A stretch of DNA of 64,000 bases from Cryptomeria japonica (taxonomy: Eukaryota > Streptophyta > Pinopsida > Cupressales > Cupressaceae). Below, piece after piece: positions 13,536 through 25,522 of the stretch (the first letter of the stretch is position 1; every line of letters begins with the position of its first letter). Under the pieces are notes generated by a model, which had not been told where the DNA came from, ran no database searches, and saw only the letters and a list, made by a program, of their open reading frames with translations. The stretch covers positions 544,135,370-544,199,369 of the forward strand of contig NC_081412.1 of the NCBI RefSeq assembly GCF_030272615.1, given 5' to 3'. Made by a program: the position numbers and the translations under genes.

Positions 13536-14780
13536 CATATTGATAATGGGCTCTAATTATTGACCTCCCATATCTTTTCAACGTAACCATTGCACACCAA
13601 GGTGCAATTGCTACAAAAAATGGTGGCCAATGTTTGTAGCATACAAAGCACTGCATGAAAATGTCCAAATTGTACATACGTAGTTTTAGACATACCACCA
13701 TTTATGAACTGCTTTGCAATCGAGCAGTATTCTTCTCCCCCATTACATTCTCTTGCACAATACTTGCCATTACTTCGCTTCGATCACAGAACAACATTTT
13801 TAATTTAATAAAAATCAACCCCAACATTATTACCACATGCCCAATGACAGAGTGACATCAAAGAAAAATTAAATGAAATGACGCAACTTAAATTGTGTAC
13901 ACATGGCAATACAATTGAAATTGAAAACTCAAAATGATGACTTATAGATTAGAAAAGTCACAAAGCATAAAATTCATCATCATTTACCCTATATGTTTGA
14001 TCACTGACAACGATAAAAATATCCTATTGAATATGTATTTAAATACATTTTTTTATGCACAAGTTTTAGTTGTACTCACTTCTAACCTCGTATTTGTAAA
14101 ATCATAATTCCCCTCCTACATTGGCTTTAACAAGAGTTTGAAATTTACTAGGTATCAAGGCTTCAACAAGAGTTTGAAATTTTAAAATAATATTTTAAAT
14201 TTTGTATAATATAATTATTAACTTTATTTTTTATTGAATTTTATATTTATTAATGGTAGAGATATCATGTGTTTAATATTTAATTGTGTTTTTCATATAT
14301 AAAGTTTATATTAAAATATATTTATTGTTATTATACATTAGGTTTTATATAATATATATTTTTAAATAAAAAATATATTATAATATATAATTAATTTATA
14401 ATACTGATTAAAATATTAAATATATTATATGTTAAGCATTATATATATTTATTATTTAATATGGTTAGAAGTGAGTCACTTAATGAAATGATGGCTTTTT
14501 GTCACTTTATGGCTTGTCGTTCATTATTTTGGTTCTTTGTTTCCCATTTTTCAATCCTTGTCATTTATTTTCTCATTTTATCCATTATTTGTTTATAAGA
14601 GATTATATTATTATGCTTTAGTAGGGTTTCATAATATCTTTCCACCAAACTCTATTGGTCGACATCATTGAAAACATGGCACAATATGTATAGTATAACA
14701 TGCAAATTTTTAAGAATGGTGTGCAATACAAACCAATGAATAGCCATCATCGTAGAGGCCCTTTGTCTCCATCTAACTAC
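13536..14780. other. AT-rich spacer, no gene seen
   Basis: No coding similarity. The stretch 14,180-14,470 is dominated by TATAT/ATTTA words. Nothing else is supported. Confidence 0.45.
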
Positions 14781-14900
14781 TATAATCTCTCTCTCTCTCT
14801 CTACCTCTCTCTCAATCTTCCCCCTCCACCCCTCTTTCTATTCCTATCTATCCCCTACTCCTTATTGTAAACATAACATGAGCATGTTGGTAATAGAACC
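14781..14900 (+). repeat. Second short CT tract with the same right flank
   Basis: A CT microsatellite and pyrimidine run (about 14,788-14,863) is followed by TATTGTAAACATAACATGAG, closely matching the right flank of the 2-kb tract at about 13,516-13,540. The two may be copies of one repeat family or products of a local duplication. Confidence 0.6.
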
Positions 14901-15236
14901 TTATTGTCTTCTTCATTTAGAGGTCTTATTCCAATCATGTTTGTATCCTTCTAGATAGATGCAAACATTATTTAAAGCTACACTTTTCCATTGAGACCTT
15001 TGTAGCACAAAAACCATCATTTTCTATATAGCCTACCAATTCACCTTGTGTAATTTTTTATATTAAATCAACAAATCCATTTCATGTATTGAACAAATGT
15101 ATACAAAAAATAGACCAAAAATTTATAATTAAACTTTTTTGGCGTATGTGCTATTGCTAATAATATTTTGCGAGGATATCGTGAGAGCCGTGTATTCCAG
15201 CAGGAATCATACCTTCTAAGTAAGGTAAGAGTGGCG

Positions 15237-15298
15237 GACTTACAGTTTGATAAATTCTTCGGAGAGTGACTTACAGTTTGAAAAATTCTTCGGAGAGT
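15237..15298. repeat. 31-bp tandem duplication upstream of the GLR gene
   Basis: Two adjacent 31-base units begin GACTTACAGTTTGA and end TTCTTCGGAGAGT, with a single T/A difference. They lie about 110 bases upstream of the TATA-like box of the GLR gene. No regulatory meaning can be shown. Confidence 0.85.
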
Positions 15299-15404
15299 GG
15301 CGGAATTGATCTTTATACGGCGCAGAAAGGATTCAACTTTATTTGCCAAGGAGTAATTATTGCTCTTTGAATGCTAAGACTATCTCTTTTTCTAATTTTG
15401 TATG

Positions 15405-15412
15405 TATATAAT
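15405..15412 (+). promoter_or_regulatory. TATA-like box of the GLR gene
   Basis: TATATAAT lies about 225 bases upstream of the first in-frame ATG of the receptor gene. A start of transcription about 30 bases downstream would leave a 5' leader of roughly 190 bases. The word also occurs by chance in AT-rich DNA, so position is the main argument. Confidence 0.35.
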
Positions 15413-15629
15413 CTTCTAGAATTTCGAGAGTACATACAAAATGGATGAATACAGCCACCATATTTAGGCTCAGAATTTGGTCAACATCCATCTGTCTACC
15501 TACAGTGTAGATGAATTCACATTTAATGAATCAGTAAAGAAGAAATTTTAGAGTTCGATTCTCACATTGCTACACAATAAGACTAGATATGGTAGAGCAA
15601 GTTTTGGATGTCCAGTGTTGAAGATTGCT

Positions 15630-15837
15630 ATGGCTATGGGTGCTCTTTTGTTATGTGCTCCATCAATAAATATAGGTGCTATTATCGCCTTGGACACAAC
15701 TAATGGAAAAATAGCCAAGACTGCTATCGAAATGGCGATTGAAGATGTAAACAGAAACGCCAGTCTTCTGAATGACACGCTCCTCAATATTGATATCCGA
15801 GACTCCAAACAAGATGCACTCATAGGCGCTTCTGCAG
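15630..15837 (+). CDS. GLR: GLR exon 1 (signal region and start of amino-terminal domain)
   Basis: The first in-frame ATG after an upstream stop is at 15,630 and gives MAMGALLLCAPS, a short hydrophobic signal-like start. It is followed by INIGAIIALDTTNG and AIEMAIEDVNRN, the opening of the ligand-binding-type amino-terminal domain. A TTG at 15,567 in the same frame would add 21 residues but is an unlikely start. The exon ends GCTTCTGCAG at a GTAATA donor, splitting a codon after its first base. Possible N-glycosylation sites are NAS and NDT. Confidence 0.75.
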
Positions 15838-18800
15838 GTAATAACACGTCCTCTACCCACCATAATCATATTATTAAAGGAATATATCTGTTTATTATTT
15901 ATCTCTCTTTAAATTCACACTCTGGGTATAGAAAGAAATACCAATGGGTTTCCTCGAAATGAGCATTGCAGCATTGGATCTGCTCAGAAAAGGATGTGTA
16001 AGCATAGTCGGTCCACAAACCTCCGTGGTGGCTGAGTTTGTAGCGTATTTGGGCGTTGCCGCGCGTGTTCCAGTTGTAACATTTGGAGCAACAAATCCCT
16101 CTGTCTCAATGCATCGATACCCTTACTTCGTTCGTATGGTGCCCAGTGATACAACACAAATGACAGCAATAGCAAAGCTGATAGAAAAGTACAGATGGAG
16201 GGATGTGGCGCTTGTGTATGTAGATGATGATTTGGGGACGGGGGCCATTCCCGCCTTAAACGATGCCTTGCGACAGGTTGAGGCAAAAATTGTTTTCAAA
16301 GCTGCAGTCTCTCCCAAGGCGAACGTCTCTGCAATGCGAAGGATACTTGAGCATAAGCTTATGAAGCTGGAGTCGCGAGTATTCATCGTGCATATGCATC
16401 CGGATTTGGCCCTAATCCTGTTTTCCGAGGCGTACAAATTAAGAATGATGAGCAGTGAGTATGTATGGATCATTACCGACGGATTGGCCAGCCTATTAGA
16501 TTCGTTCAACGCCACTTCTCTCCTCTCCATGAACGGTGTGGTGGGGGTTAAAAGAAAGCTCACACAAACCAACCTGCCAAGGCTGAATGAATTTGCTAGA
16601 AGATGGAAGAAGCGGTTTAAAGCCCAGAATCCTACAATACCAAGCCTGGAATTAAATGCCCGTGCGCTTGTTGCATATGATACAGTGTGGGCAATTGCTA
16701 TCGCAATCGATCATCTCCTGCGTATGGAAGCATTCAATGGTAACTTTTCAGAGGCTTCTCGCAGCACCAAATTTCTGAATTTCAAGGGTTTTGAGGGTGG
16801 AGAGCAGTTGCTTAATCAGATCCTAGAGACAAACTTTCTTGGCTTGAGTGGTCCTGTTCGAATTAGTAAAGAAAGCGGAGATCCTCTGGAGAGCTCGTAT
16901 GACATTATCAATGTTGTTGGCAGTCGTATTAATGTAATTGGGTCATGGACAGAAAGGGGCTTGAATATTACTTCAACACAAGTAGTTAATTGGGGTGGTG
17001 GATCAGGAAAAACACCACGTGGGTGGGAGATACCTGCACCAGGCAAGAAACTGAAAATAGCGGTGCCTTGGGAGTTAGGGTTTTCACAATTCGTCAGCGT
17101 AAAACCAGTTCAAGCCAAGGCAGGTGCACTAAATAAGACATATGAGATTAAAGGCTTCTGTATTGAAGTGTTCAAATCGGTGCTCAAGAGATTGGATTAT
17201 GAATTGCCATATGAATTGATACCTTATGGAACTGGCAATGTCACCGAGGGCTACTATGATGACCTCGTCTACCAGGTCTATCTCCAGGTCAGTTAACTTA
17301 TTTTTTTCGTTTCTGTAATGTGAATCTATATTTCCAACTGATTGACTGGAATAAAATGTGAAAACGGAAGCAGAAATTTGATGCGGTAGTGGGAAATGTA
17401 GCAGTGATAGCAAATCGGAGCAAGTATGTAGATTTCACACAGCCGTACACGGAGACGGGACTGATAATGGTGGTAGCAAATTCAGACGAGGGATCAAGTG
17501 ACCCTTGGGCCTTCCTGCTCCCATTTACTCCGGCCATGTGGATAACTACTATTGCATTTTTCTTCTTCACGGGAGGAGTTGTTTCGTTTCTGGAGCACAA
17601 GCAAAATAGGCAATTCAGAGGGAATCCTCGGAATCAAATCTTGACATTCATCTGGTACTTCTCTTGCTCACTCTCTCTTTGTTTCTATGGCATTATACAT
17701 AAATCAATAGCTATGTATCCATCTTCAATACTTACTTTACTAAGGACAGTAAAGCTTAAACGGTCCAGACCTTCTCGTGAAGATAGATGGTCACTGTTAT
17801 TAGGGCGAGGAGCCATAAAACAGATGAGCTGTTCGTGGTGATCATCGACAACTTGTCTTACCCACTAGATTCGGGCAATCTTCCCGTCAACTGTAGTAAG
17901 CCGTTGTGGGCACGTAGTTCCCACTTTCTGCCAATCCGCATCCATTCATTCACGTGGATGATGCTCACTCCCTGGGCCCTTCAATCCCAATCCTATCATC
18001 TCCCACTCCCTAACTTTTTTAATCGAAATAAATGATCATTTTCAGAAGTTGGAGAGATTGTGCAGTTTCAGATACATAAATGATTAGTCAACCTTAAAAA
18101 ATATTAGTCAATTGCAGAAGCAATTAAATCTGATAACATTAATAAAAATAATAATTTTAAACTTAAAAAATGATTTTTAATAATAACCTTGATTAATACA
18201 TTTGATTAATTTAAATTACTAAACCGAATAAAAGCATAAAAAAGCTTTTCCAACTACCCGCTTGGTTTGCAATCAAGTGAAAATATTTTCTTAAATCTTA
18301 AAAAATAATTTTTTTTAACTTATTTGAATGGCATCTTACTCCCAAGAAGCTTCTTAGGTGGGAGGTTTTTACAAACATATAAAATAAAATTAAAAGCTCT
18401 ATTAGAAAGAGATTTTAAGTTTGAGAATATAGAAATGTTTATTACTTATAAAATTGAATGAGATGCATTTTATTAAATTCTCATGATTAGATTATGTGTC
18501 TCAAAGTGTTATAAGAAAATTTTATTCTGTGAAAGAGTCATTTATCAAATATATAAATATTTATTTATTTATTAAAAACTCAATTTAAATTTAAGAATAA
18601 TTGTAATTAATAACTTATACTTATTTTTAAAAATATTATTGTGAATTAGTTTAAATCTGAATTTAGGATTTGTTATGTTGTGTTGGGGTGTTCTATCATT
18701 AAGTTATTGATTTATTTGTTGTTTAGATCATTTGTAGTTTAGGTGTGGCTCATTTTCGTACAGCTCGCTTAGATTACTATGTAGATGTAGGACCTCTGAG

Positions 18801-20578
18801 TTGTGATTAAAGTACTGTACAATTAAGATACCAACCAAGTTAGTGACTAATCCATCTTTGATCCATGTGTAGTTCATTTTCTAACAATCTTACCATCATT
18901 TTGGTTATCTATGATTGTTCTTGTTTAAATTAATGATATTATTAAAATGTATAGCTTTTTAATGAGTTCAAATGTGTTTTTAATTGTAGATGCATATTTC
19001 AAGTGTAAATAATGTGTATTACAATTGCTTCTATTTTTTCTATATAAAAATTTATATTTGTTTGTATATCACACCTAGGGGAAGAGGACCAGCTACAGCC
19101 CATGTTCAAATGACACTGAAATGTGCACTGTTGACCATTGCCAAAAAAGTCTTTGAAATTCTGATGTACCGTTTAAAATCTATGGATGCACGAAATTAAC
19201 TATAACAAGTACTGATGCTTCCCATAACATGTTATACTTCTATGTCATGTTGTCTAACACCTTTCTATAAGATGTATAAGATGTTTCTCCCACACATTAG
19301 ATGTCTGATACAACAACTTTAATGTATTTCCTATCAATTTGTTGGATCACTTGCAAGTTCTTATTATGGCATCCCGTTGACGTCGTGATCTCCCTTCACC
19401 CTAGCCAAAAATTTGTTTAAATTATTAAAAATATTGATTTCAAACGCCTTCTCCTACATCGGAACCCAGGTGACAATTTGCAAGCTAAATTGAAATTAAA
19501 GTCCACTAACACGGAAGAGAAAAACAATTTTGTCAATGTTTTAGTGAAAAAATGCCCAACTTAACCTATCAACATCTATACAGCATACGAAGCTTTCCAA
19601 TTTTTCTGATTGAATTATTTAATCTTTTAACATGCAGGTTCTCTTTTTCCACACTCTTCAAGACTCAGAGTAAGAAGATTCTATCCCTTTCTTTTCATTG
19701 CAGATGGTCAAACTATAGTGCAATTTACAATGCTTTCAAATTCCAAATTAATTTTGTGGATTACGCAGGGGAGAGGATTGTGAGCAGTCTGGGCAAAGCA
19801 GTGGTGATAATTTGGTCTTTTGTAGTTTTAGTGTTAGCGTCTAGTTACACCGCCAGCCTGTCGTCAATGCTTACCGAGAGGGAAATTGTACCAAAGTTTG
19901 AAAGCCTTGAATCTCTCATTGTCCAAAATTTGCCAATCGGGTATCACCAGGGATCTTTCATAGACAAGTATTTGGAACACCAGTTGGGTGTGAACAAAAG
20001 TTTGCTTTGCCCATACTCATCTGTACAAGAGTACACAATTGCACTGAAGAACGGACCCACCAACGGAGGGGTAGCCGCCATATTTGACGATCAAACTATT
20101 TCTAATTCACGAATCGTATGATTGATTCCAATTGTGTGTACAGGTGTTTCCAAAGGGGTCTCCGCTGGTTTCAGACATTTCCAAGGCTATATTAAATCTC
20201 TCAGAAAGCACAGAGATGCAGGAAATAAGGAAAAGGTGGTTCAATTCAAGTGAAAGAAAATGCAATGCAGAGTCTGGCGGACTGGAATCAAACAGATTGA
20301 GCCTCAACAACTTTTGGGGTGTATTTTTGCTGACAGGATGTGTGTCATTTCTCAGCCTGGTCTACTATTTCTGTCGCCTACTTTACCGGTTTGTGTACAG
20401 AAGCGATAATTCATCTCATGTTAAATCCATCTGCTCCCGATTGCGAACGTTTGCCAATTATGCAGACCAGAAGGACGTCCCGCCACCAAAAAGAAAGAGA
20501 TGTGAAACCGCCATTTCGTCAAATGGAACCGCCGCCTCCAATTCCTTTCAAATCACTGTTTCAGCAGGACACATATAA
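15630..20578 (+). CDS. GLR: Plant glutamate receptor-like channel (GLR), six exons, with a probable inactivating deletion
   Basis: GLRs are ligand-gated, calcium-permeable cation channels of plant membranes, related to animal ionotropic glutamate receptors. My model joins 15,630-15,837, 15,972-17,287, 17,374-17,654, 19,638-19,669, 19,769-about 20,115 and 20,144-20,578. In order it has a short signal-like start, a periplasmic-binding-type amino-terminal domain (residues about 15-370), S1 (from about 428, with NRSKYVDFTQPYTETG), M1, the pore, M3 with SYTASLSSML, S2, and M4 (FWGVFLLTGC...). The S2 segment lacks about 30 residues that normally run from the VAAI.DE motif to GWGF.FP. At that point only 28 bases with an in-frame TGA (20,119) precede a good acceptor, too short for a plant intron. 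The joined product would be about 870 residues against 900-950 usual. I judge it a recently damaged gene or a gene for a truncated receptor. Confidence 0.85.
15972..17287 (+). CDS. GLR: GLR exon 2 (amino-terminal domain and S1)
   Basis: The exon begins after TTGCAG and restores ALDLLRKGCVSIVGPQTSVV in frame with exon 1. It holds most of the amino-terminal domain (VTFGATNPS, YPYFVRMVPSD, WRDVALVYVDDDLG, SRVFIVHMHPD, YVWIITDGLAS) and the start of S1 (KLKIAVPWELGF, then GFCIEVFKSVLKRLDYELPY). The frame is fully open over 1,316 bases. It ends CTCCAG at a GTCAGT donor, phase 0. Base composition is clearly more GC-rich than the flanking introns. Confidence 0.92.
17374..17654 (+). CDS. GLR: GLR exon 3 (end of S1, M1, start of pore)
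   Basis: Following AAGCAG, the exon reads KFDAVVGNVAVIANRSKYVD. The Arg of NRS is the conserved residue that holds the ligand carboxylate in this family. YVDFTQPYTETGL closes S1, then WAFLLPFTPAMW and the following hydrophobic stretch make M1, and SFLEH.QNRQFRGNP leads to the pore. The exon ends inside a Trp codon (TG) at a GTACTT donor. The preceding intron is 86 bases. Confidence 0.9.
17655..19637 (+). other. GLR intron 3 (about 2 kb)
   Basis: This intron interrupts the pore-coding region within a Trp codon. It begins GTACTTCT and ends TAACATGCAG. Most of it is AT-rich. The part at 17,760-18,000 is richer in G+C and may be an old insertion, but no known repeat was recognised. A 69-codon open frame at 18,990-19,199 has no recognisable similarity. 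Confidence 0.7.
19638..19669 (+). CDS. GLR: GLR exon 4, a 32-nt microexon (pore helix)
   Basis: The 32 bases between CATGCAG and GTAAGAAG complete the Trp codon of exon 3 and encode FSFSTLFKTQ, the conserved pore segment of plant GLRs, then leave one base for the next codon. Joining exons 3, 4 and 5 gives the uninterrupted family text IWFSFSTLF..QRERIVSSLGK. No single continuous frame from either neighbour gives this text, so the microexon is needed. Confidence 0.8.
19769..20115 (+). CDS. GLR: GLR exon 5 (M3 and first part of S2), 3' end abnormal
   Basis: After TTACGCAG the exon reads RERIVSSLGKAVVIIW, then M3 with SYTASLSSMLTEREI, then S2 with LPIGYHQGSFIDKYLEHQLG and NGPTNGGVAAIFDD. The family then expects about 30 residues of S2 and an exon end near GWGF. 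Here the frame instead reads DDQTISNSRIV and stops at TGA (20,119-20,121). The missing S2 part normally carries an acidic ligand-contact residue just after VAAI. The upstream intron is 99 bases. Confidence 0.8.
20144..20578 (+). CDS. GLR: GLR exon 6 (end of S2, M4, cytoplasmic tail)
   Basis: A strong acceptor, TTGTGTGTACAG, precedes VFPKGSPLVSDISKAILNLS, the usual start of the last GLR exon. EIRKRWF, a hydrophobic M4 (FWGVFLLTGCVSFLSLVYYF) and a basic, Pro-containing tail (PPPKRKRCE) follow, ending with TAA at 20,576. The exon itself is intact; whether it is still spliced to exon 5 is in doubt because the natural intron start is missing. Confidence 0.85.
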   Translation: MFPKGSPLVSDISKAILNLSESTEMQEIRKRWFNSSERKCNAESGGLESNRLSLNNFWGVFLLTGCVSFLSLVYYFCRLLYRFVYRSDNSSHVKSICSRLRTFANYADQKDVPPPKRKRCETAISSNGTAASNSFQITVSAGHI

Positions 20579-20807
20579 GCGGCACTCCATATCAACTAAA
20601 ACTACGCTAGCTTGTAAACGTATCTTGACCACAAAGAGTGAAGACTGGGTCAACTTAAATTATCATGTCCATGGCTAATTGCAGTACTGCTACTGATACA
20701 ATAACGGATAAGTCAAGCTCACTGTGACAATTTATGTCTAGTCTTTGTAATTTGGTGAGGTGTGCAATGCATGTATGTTACTTCCCTTTTTTAATAATTA
20801 AACCTTT

Positions 20808-20813
20808 AATAAA
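20808..20813 (+). terminator. Polyadenylation signal candidate for the GLR gene
   Basis: AATAAA lies 230 bases after the stop codon, in an AT-rich stretch suited to plant 3' end formation. The word is common by chance here. Confidence 0.4.
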
Positions 20814-22620
20814 GAAATGTTTGTGGACAAATGTCTCGCATCCATTTTAAACCTGCATTCTAGTTGTATGTCGGAGTCTTGTTTATAGTGGCTATCGTGA
20901 TAGACTAAGTCTGATCTTTGGATTCCCTTGATTTCCCTCACACATTATATCCTTCCTAAGCTTTATACATCATGAAATATTCATAAATAGAATTCTAAAA
21001 ATGTTCATTAAGAATAAAAAAATCTTCATATCTTTCTGATTTCTAAATTAGTTTAATGAAATGCTTTCAATCAAATATCGTTGTTGGCATGTGGACATGA
21101 TATTGAGAGTTTTTTTTAATTGACATGTCATTTATAGAAGAATTAAACATCAAACCGAACTTAAAGACATGCACAATATGTTAAATTTAAAGGAAGATAA
21201 ATAACTAATGTTATGTAGCAAAATGTAAGAATTCAACTATTATGTAAGATTTTATATCTAATCTAATTGTTCTATATACTAAAATTAGCATCATATTTAC
21301 TTTGTTAGTGTAGAGGGAAATCTTGACAAAAGGAATTCCATTTTTTAATCTTTTGATTGAATTTCCCTACTAATGAATCTAAGAGCTACCATAACTTGTT
21401 GAGCCTAAAATTTTTGGAGAGTGGCAAAATCTTATAAACTCTAATTTAATTTGTAATGTTCCCTATCTATATATTTTTGTTTAATTTCTAAGTGCTAGCC
21501 TCAAAATCATCTTAAGTATAGGAATAGAATGCAAAAGGTTAAAGCAATAATAAACCATCATTCTAAATCAAGAGAAATACGTTTAGATTGAGCATAAAGA
21601 TGATTAAGTCAAATTCTTACATTCACTTGCTAAAGAAAAATATATCCTTTATTTTCTCATAGATATGAGTGATGTATTTATTCTTTGAATTATTCAAGAT
21701 CTTGATAGTATATAATACTATGATGCATGTTTTGTGTGTGCTCTTGATGTGTTATGTGCACATATAAGTGTTAGCATGAGGAGAGATAAAGGACTTGAGG
21801 GATTGAGTAATAGGTGTTTGAAGAAGGATATGAATGGTTGAAATTAAATGATGGATGGATGACATAGATTAAAATAGACATTCTTGGGGCATTGGATCAT
21901 GTACAAGAGGAAATATGGTGTGCCTATATTTAAGCCCAAGTGAACAATGACACAAACTTAATTTTATTAATATATACACATGTATGGTGAAAAATCATAA
22001 CCACCTAGAAGGTTGTGAGAGGATAAATCTAACATGGGTGTGAGAGAATCCCTCCCATACATACTAACAATGGTGGCCACCTAATAGGTTTAGGTGTCTA
22101 AAAAAGACACCCTTGAGGGAGATTTCATTTTACAAGTCTCTTATAGAATTCATTATATGATTAATGGAAGATCCCGCTATCAACATAAGAGAAATTCTAA
22201 AATATTTGAATAAAAAAAGTATCTGAATGAAAAAATTATTTCATTTTCTTTACAAATAAAGTTTAATCCTTTCAATTTGCTATTATCTTTCTCTGGTTCC
22301 TTTTTTAGGTGGGCTAAGACACCTAGTGCCATAGTTTTAGTGGAGTAGGGCACCCAATTCCATAGTCCTTCCAAAAGATGCCCAAATTTAAACATTTTCA
22401 AGTTTTAATTTTTTCCATTCATTATCCAATCTTGATTTCACTTGATCGTTGGAAGTTAACTTATAGTTAGAAATACCTTATGAACCCTATATATAGGAAT
22501 AATTTATCACTAATAAGTTACCTAAGATCCTTATAGGAGTTCCTATTCATTGAGAAAAGTATTATTGAGAAAGTGCTTTCATATTTGAGCATTATGGAGC
22601 AACAAGATAGAACAACCTAT
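20814..22620. other. AT-rich spacer, no gene seen
   Basis: Both strands lack recognisable coding sequence. A small hairpin (GTGTCT and AGACAC arms) lies near 22,097-22,113. Nothing else is supported. Confidence 0.45.
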
Positions 22621-23830
22621 TAGGGTAACTGGTGGACAACTAAGAGAGGGGGGTGAATCAGTTGTCAATAGATTATGAAACTTTAAGAACACAAAACCTT
22701 TTATTGGAATGCATAAACAAAATACCAGAATATAAGATATATAAGTTAAGCAAAAACATAAATCATAGAACAATTACTATTCATCCGCAACACATAACAC
22801 CAAGATTTGTACGTGGAAAACCCGTTAAAAGGAAAAACCATAGTGGGAAGCCTACCCACATTCAGATAACAGTTTTGCAGTAAGTATGTGATTACAATAA
22901 GAGGGCCCTACACATGCAAGAAGGCCAACAAGCTAGAGTGCACTGCTCATCACAAAAGGAGCCTCACTGACTACAAAATAAATCCAGACCAATCCGGAAA
23001 GATGAATGAACTGCAAGAATAGCATCTCCTATGCCTAAGTATAGTTCTGGTTAAGCTCAATACCAGAGGTCTTAAACCTATTACAAAAACTCAATTTGAT
23101 CACCTATGATTGACCAAAACCTCTGCATATGATTACAACTTTATTCGCCTACAAATAATCCCATAACCTTTCGTAACCATGATCTACAAAGAGATCTTAC
23201 ATCGTATATATACCAACCCAGAACCTAAACAATTAGGTCAACCACCTAAAAGATAATATAATAAATCTGTTACATAATCCCACAAACCAATGATAAACCA
23301 ATTGATAAATCCAACCGGTAATGCATCAGGAGCATCAACCAACACGTTACATAAACCGGTCCATAACCTAACAGAATAAGACCAAACCTAAAATAGGTCA
23401 CCATAAGCCAAATGGAACACCATTGATCAATTGGAACATGAACAAGATAACTAACTGAATCTTGACAACCTTCTAGAAGCCGCACCAACACCGCTTATCA
23501 GATTCATCAAAAGATCTTCAACAAAGCTCTACTGGGTAAACCCTTACCGATAACCAAAAGGCTTACTAGAACAAATAGCTACCAAATCATCAATCTTGAA
23601 CCAACTGAATGTGATACGCATCAGAAACACATGAATAACCAATCCAAACCAATTCCAATAGCCAAAACATACTGAAGACAAATCTCCTGACCATCATCAA
23701 AGTCCAACCACTCTACTAAACCCGATAGACAACAAAAGAGATAGTGTTGACATCAATGAAAAACATCAATGCAACACATAATGAATTCCTCCAAATCACC
23801 AACACAACCTACATGCAAGTATGTTTTCAT
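22621..23830 (-). repeat. Solo LTR-like block, probably Copia type
   Basis: Read on the minus strand, this 1.2-kb block has a TATATATA promoter-like word near 23,205, a GGGTTTTCCACGTACAAATC segment near 22,820 and an end reading TGATTCACCCCCCTCTCTTA, a style of LTR ending often seen in plant Copia elements. No coding region or second LTR accompanies it, so it would be a solo LTR. I could not fix the exact ends or a target duplication. Confidence 0.5.
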
Positions 23831-25522
23831 GATTGATCTTGTTATTCCTTGTCATGTCTTGTTATTGAATCACTTGAATGAATTATCTAAAGATAATTAT
23901 ATTACCACCATTATGAATTTTTAAGGTAATCTTACTTTGATTCAACATTTAAATATTTATTTATCCTCTGTCCTACCAAGGGTAAACTCTCTTTTTCATC
24001 GTTATAGTTGTACTAAAGGTGGAAACATCAACATGGATTTTGACTCATGAAAGCCTCTATACAACACGATATTTTTCTCCTTTATTTATGTAGGTTACAA
24101 ATTCAAGAGTTGAAAGTTCCAAACTTGTGCACTGTAGATTGAGATGCATAGTCCCAAACTTTGAATAGGCAAAAACCCCTAGACTTTGCCAATTTTCTCA
24201 CTTGATTGACAATTTTAGGCTATAATTTTAAGGGAAATATATATATATAGATTCTCTAGATATAGAATCTAAAGCCTTAGCTTATGAAGATACCTCCATG
24301 TCTAGGGTTACTAGCTCGCTAGACCAATACTTTTAGCTCTAGATTTCAATAACAGGTTTTTCTTTGCATCTCATTTCTTGATATGTAATTATATGCATTT
24401 TTTTTGTTCTATATCAATTTTTTGATGTTGAAACTTATCAATTTTGCATCACTTTATCTTGATGTTATCTTTTCATATCAAATGATGTCCAATCATATTA
24501 AACATTAAAAAGAGGAAATAATAATACACAACATACAACTCTCCTTTAGTAACAAAGTTGGATCCTGGTGGCTATTTCTATGAATGATATTGATTTAGAT
24601 CCTAGTTTATATCTCTAGACTAGGACTCCATTTTCCCATAATTTCACACCATTAATTATGATGAAGGTGTATTTACCTACATAGTTAGACCTATAAATAA
24701 ATAAGATAACTCTCTGACATATCATCATATCATCTATTATTGAATTCATATTCTATTGTTTGATTATTGGACATCACTCCTTCAAAGTAGTCTACTATAT
24801 TTACAATCTTTGCATTTATTTCCAAGATATCATAACACTTTTAAAAGTCCATTATGAAATATTTATTCATCTATTCTTTGTATTTTGGAGGAAATATGAT
24901 TTTTTGAACATATACTATATTAGTTGTTAACAGTGTACATAGGGCTAAACTTATTTATGTTTAATTTAACATATATTGCCTTTTCTTCTTGCTCATTTTC
25001 TTATTTTTCTAAGAAATGTAAGTGGTTTTATATCTTTAATATCTATTTAGGGTTTCATTATTTTTCCCTTTTATTCTTTCCCATTTTGTACATTTAAATA
25101 AAACTAATCATAAAGAGGAAGATATTTTCTCAAATATAGAGGATTATTACTCATTCAATGGTATTTTTTTTCAATTATTCCAAGTACATGTCACTACCCA
25201 TTGGACAATTAATAAGAATAAGCATAAAACTAACATCAATCTATTCACTTTTAAATATTTTGTGAACCCAATCATTCTAAAAGTGTGAGCTAAAAGAACA
25301 TGAATACAATATGAAATAAAAAATTCTCCAAAGGTTTTTATGGACACCATAATACTTACAATATCATCATATATCAAATATTAAGTTTCAAGAAAGTGTA
25401 ATTATGGGAATTTCATGTACTCTATAATTTTAACACTATATTTTACACTCATATTAGCATTTATCTCACATAGTATGTTCTTAGGTCCATTCAAAGATAT
25501 CATACCAATTTTCTTACTCTTG
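23831..25522. other. AT-rich spacer, no gene seen
   Basis: No similarity to proteins or RNA genes was recognised on either strand. A 68-codon minus frame near 25,171-25,377 is hydrophobic and AT-driven and was not accepted as a gene. Confidence 0.45.

Noticed and set aside
15567..15630. Upstream TTG start for the GLR protein
   Set aside because: Non-ATG starts are rare in plants. The extra 21 residues are not signal-like, while the ATG at 15,630 precedes a hydrophobic stretch.
15984..16572. Minus-strand frames of 100 and 149 codons opposite GLR exon 2
   Set aside because: They are antisense shadows of a conserved coding exon and match nothing.
20116..20143. A 28-base intron joining GLR exons 5 and 6
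   Set aside because: A GT...AG pair exists, but plant introns are not this short, and joining would still lack about 30 conserved S2 residues.
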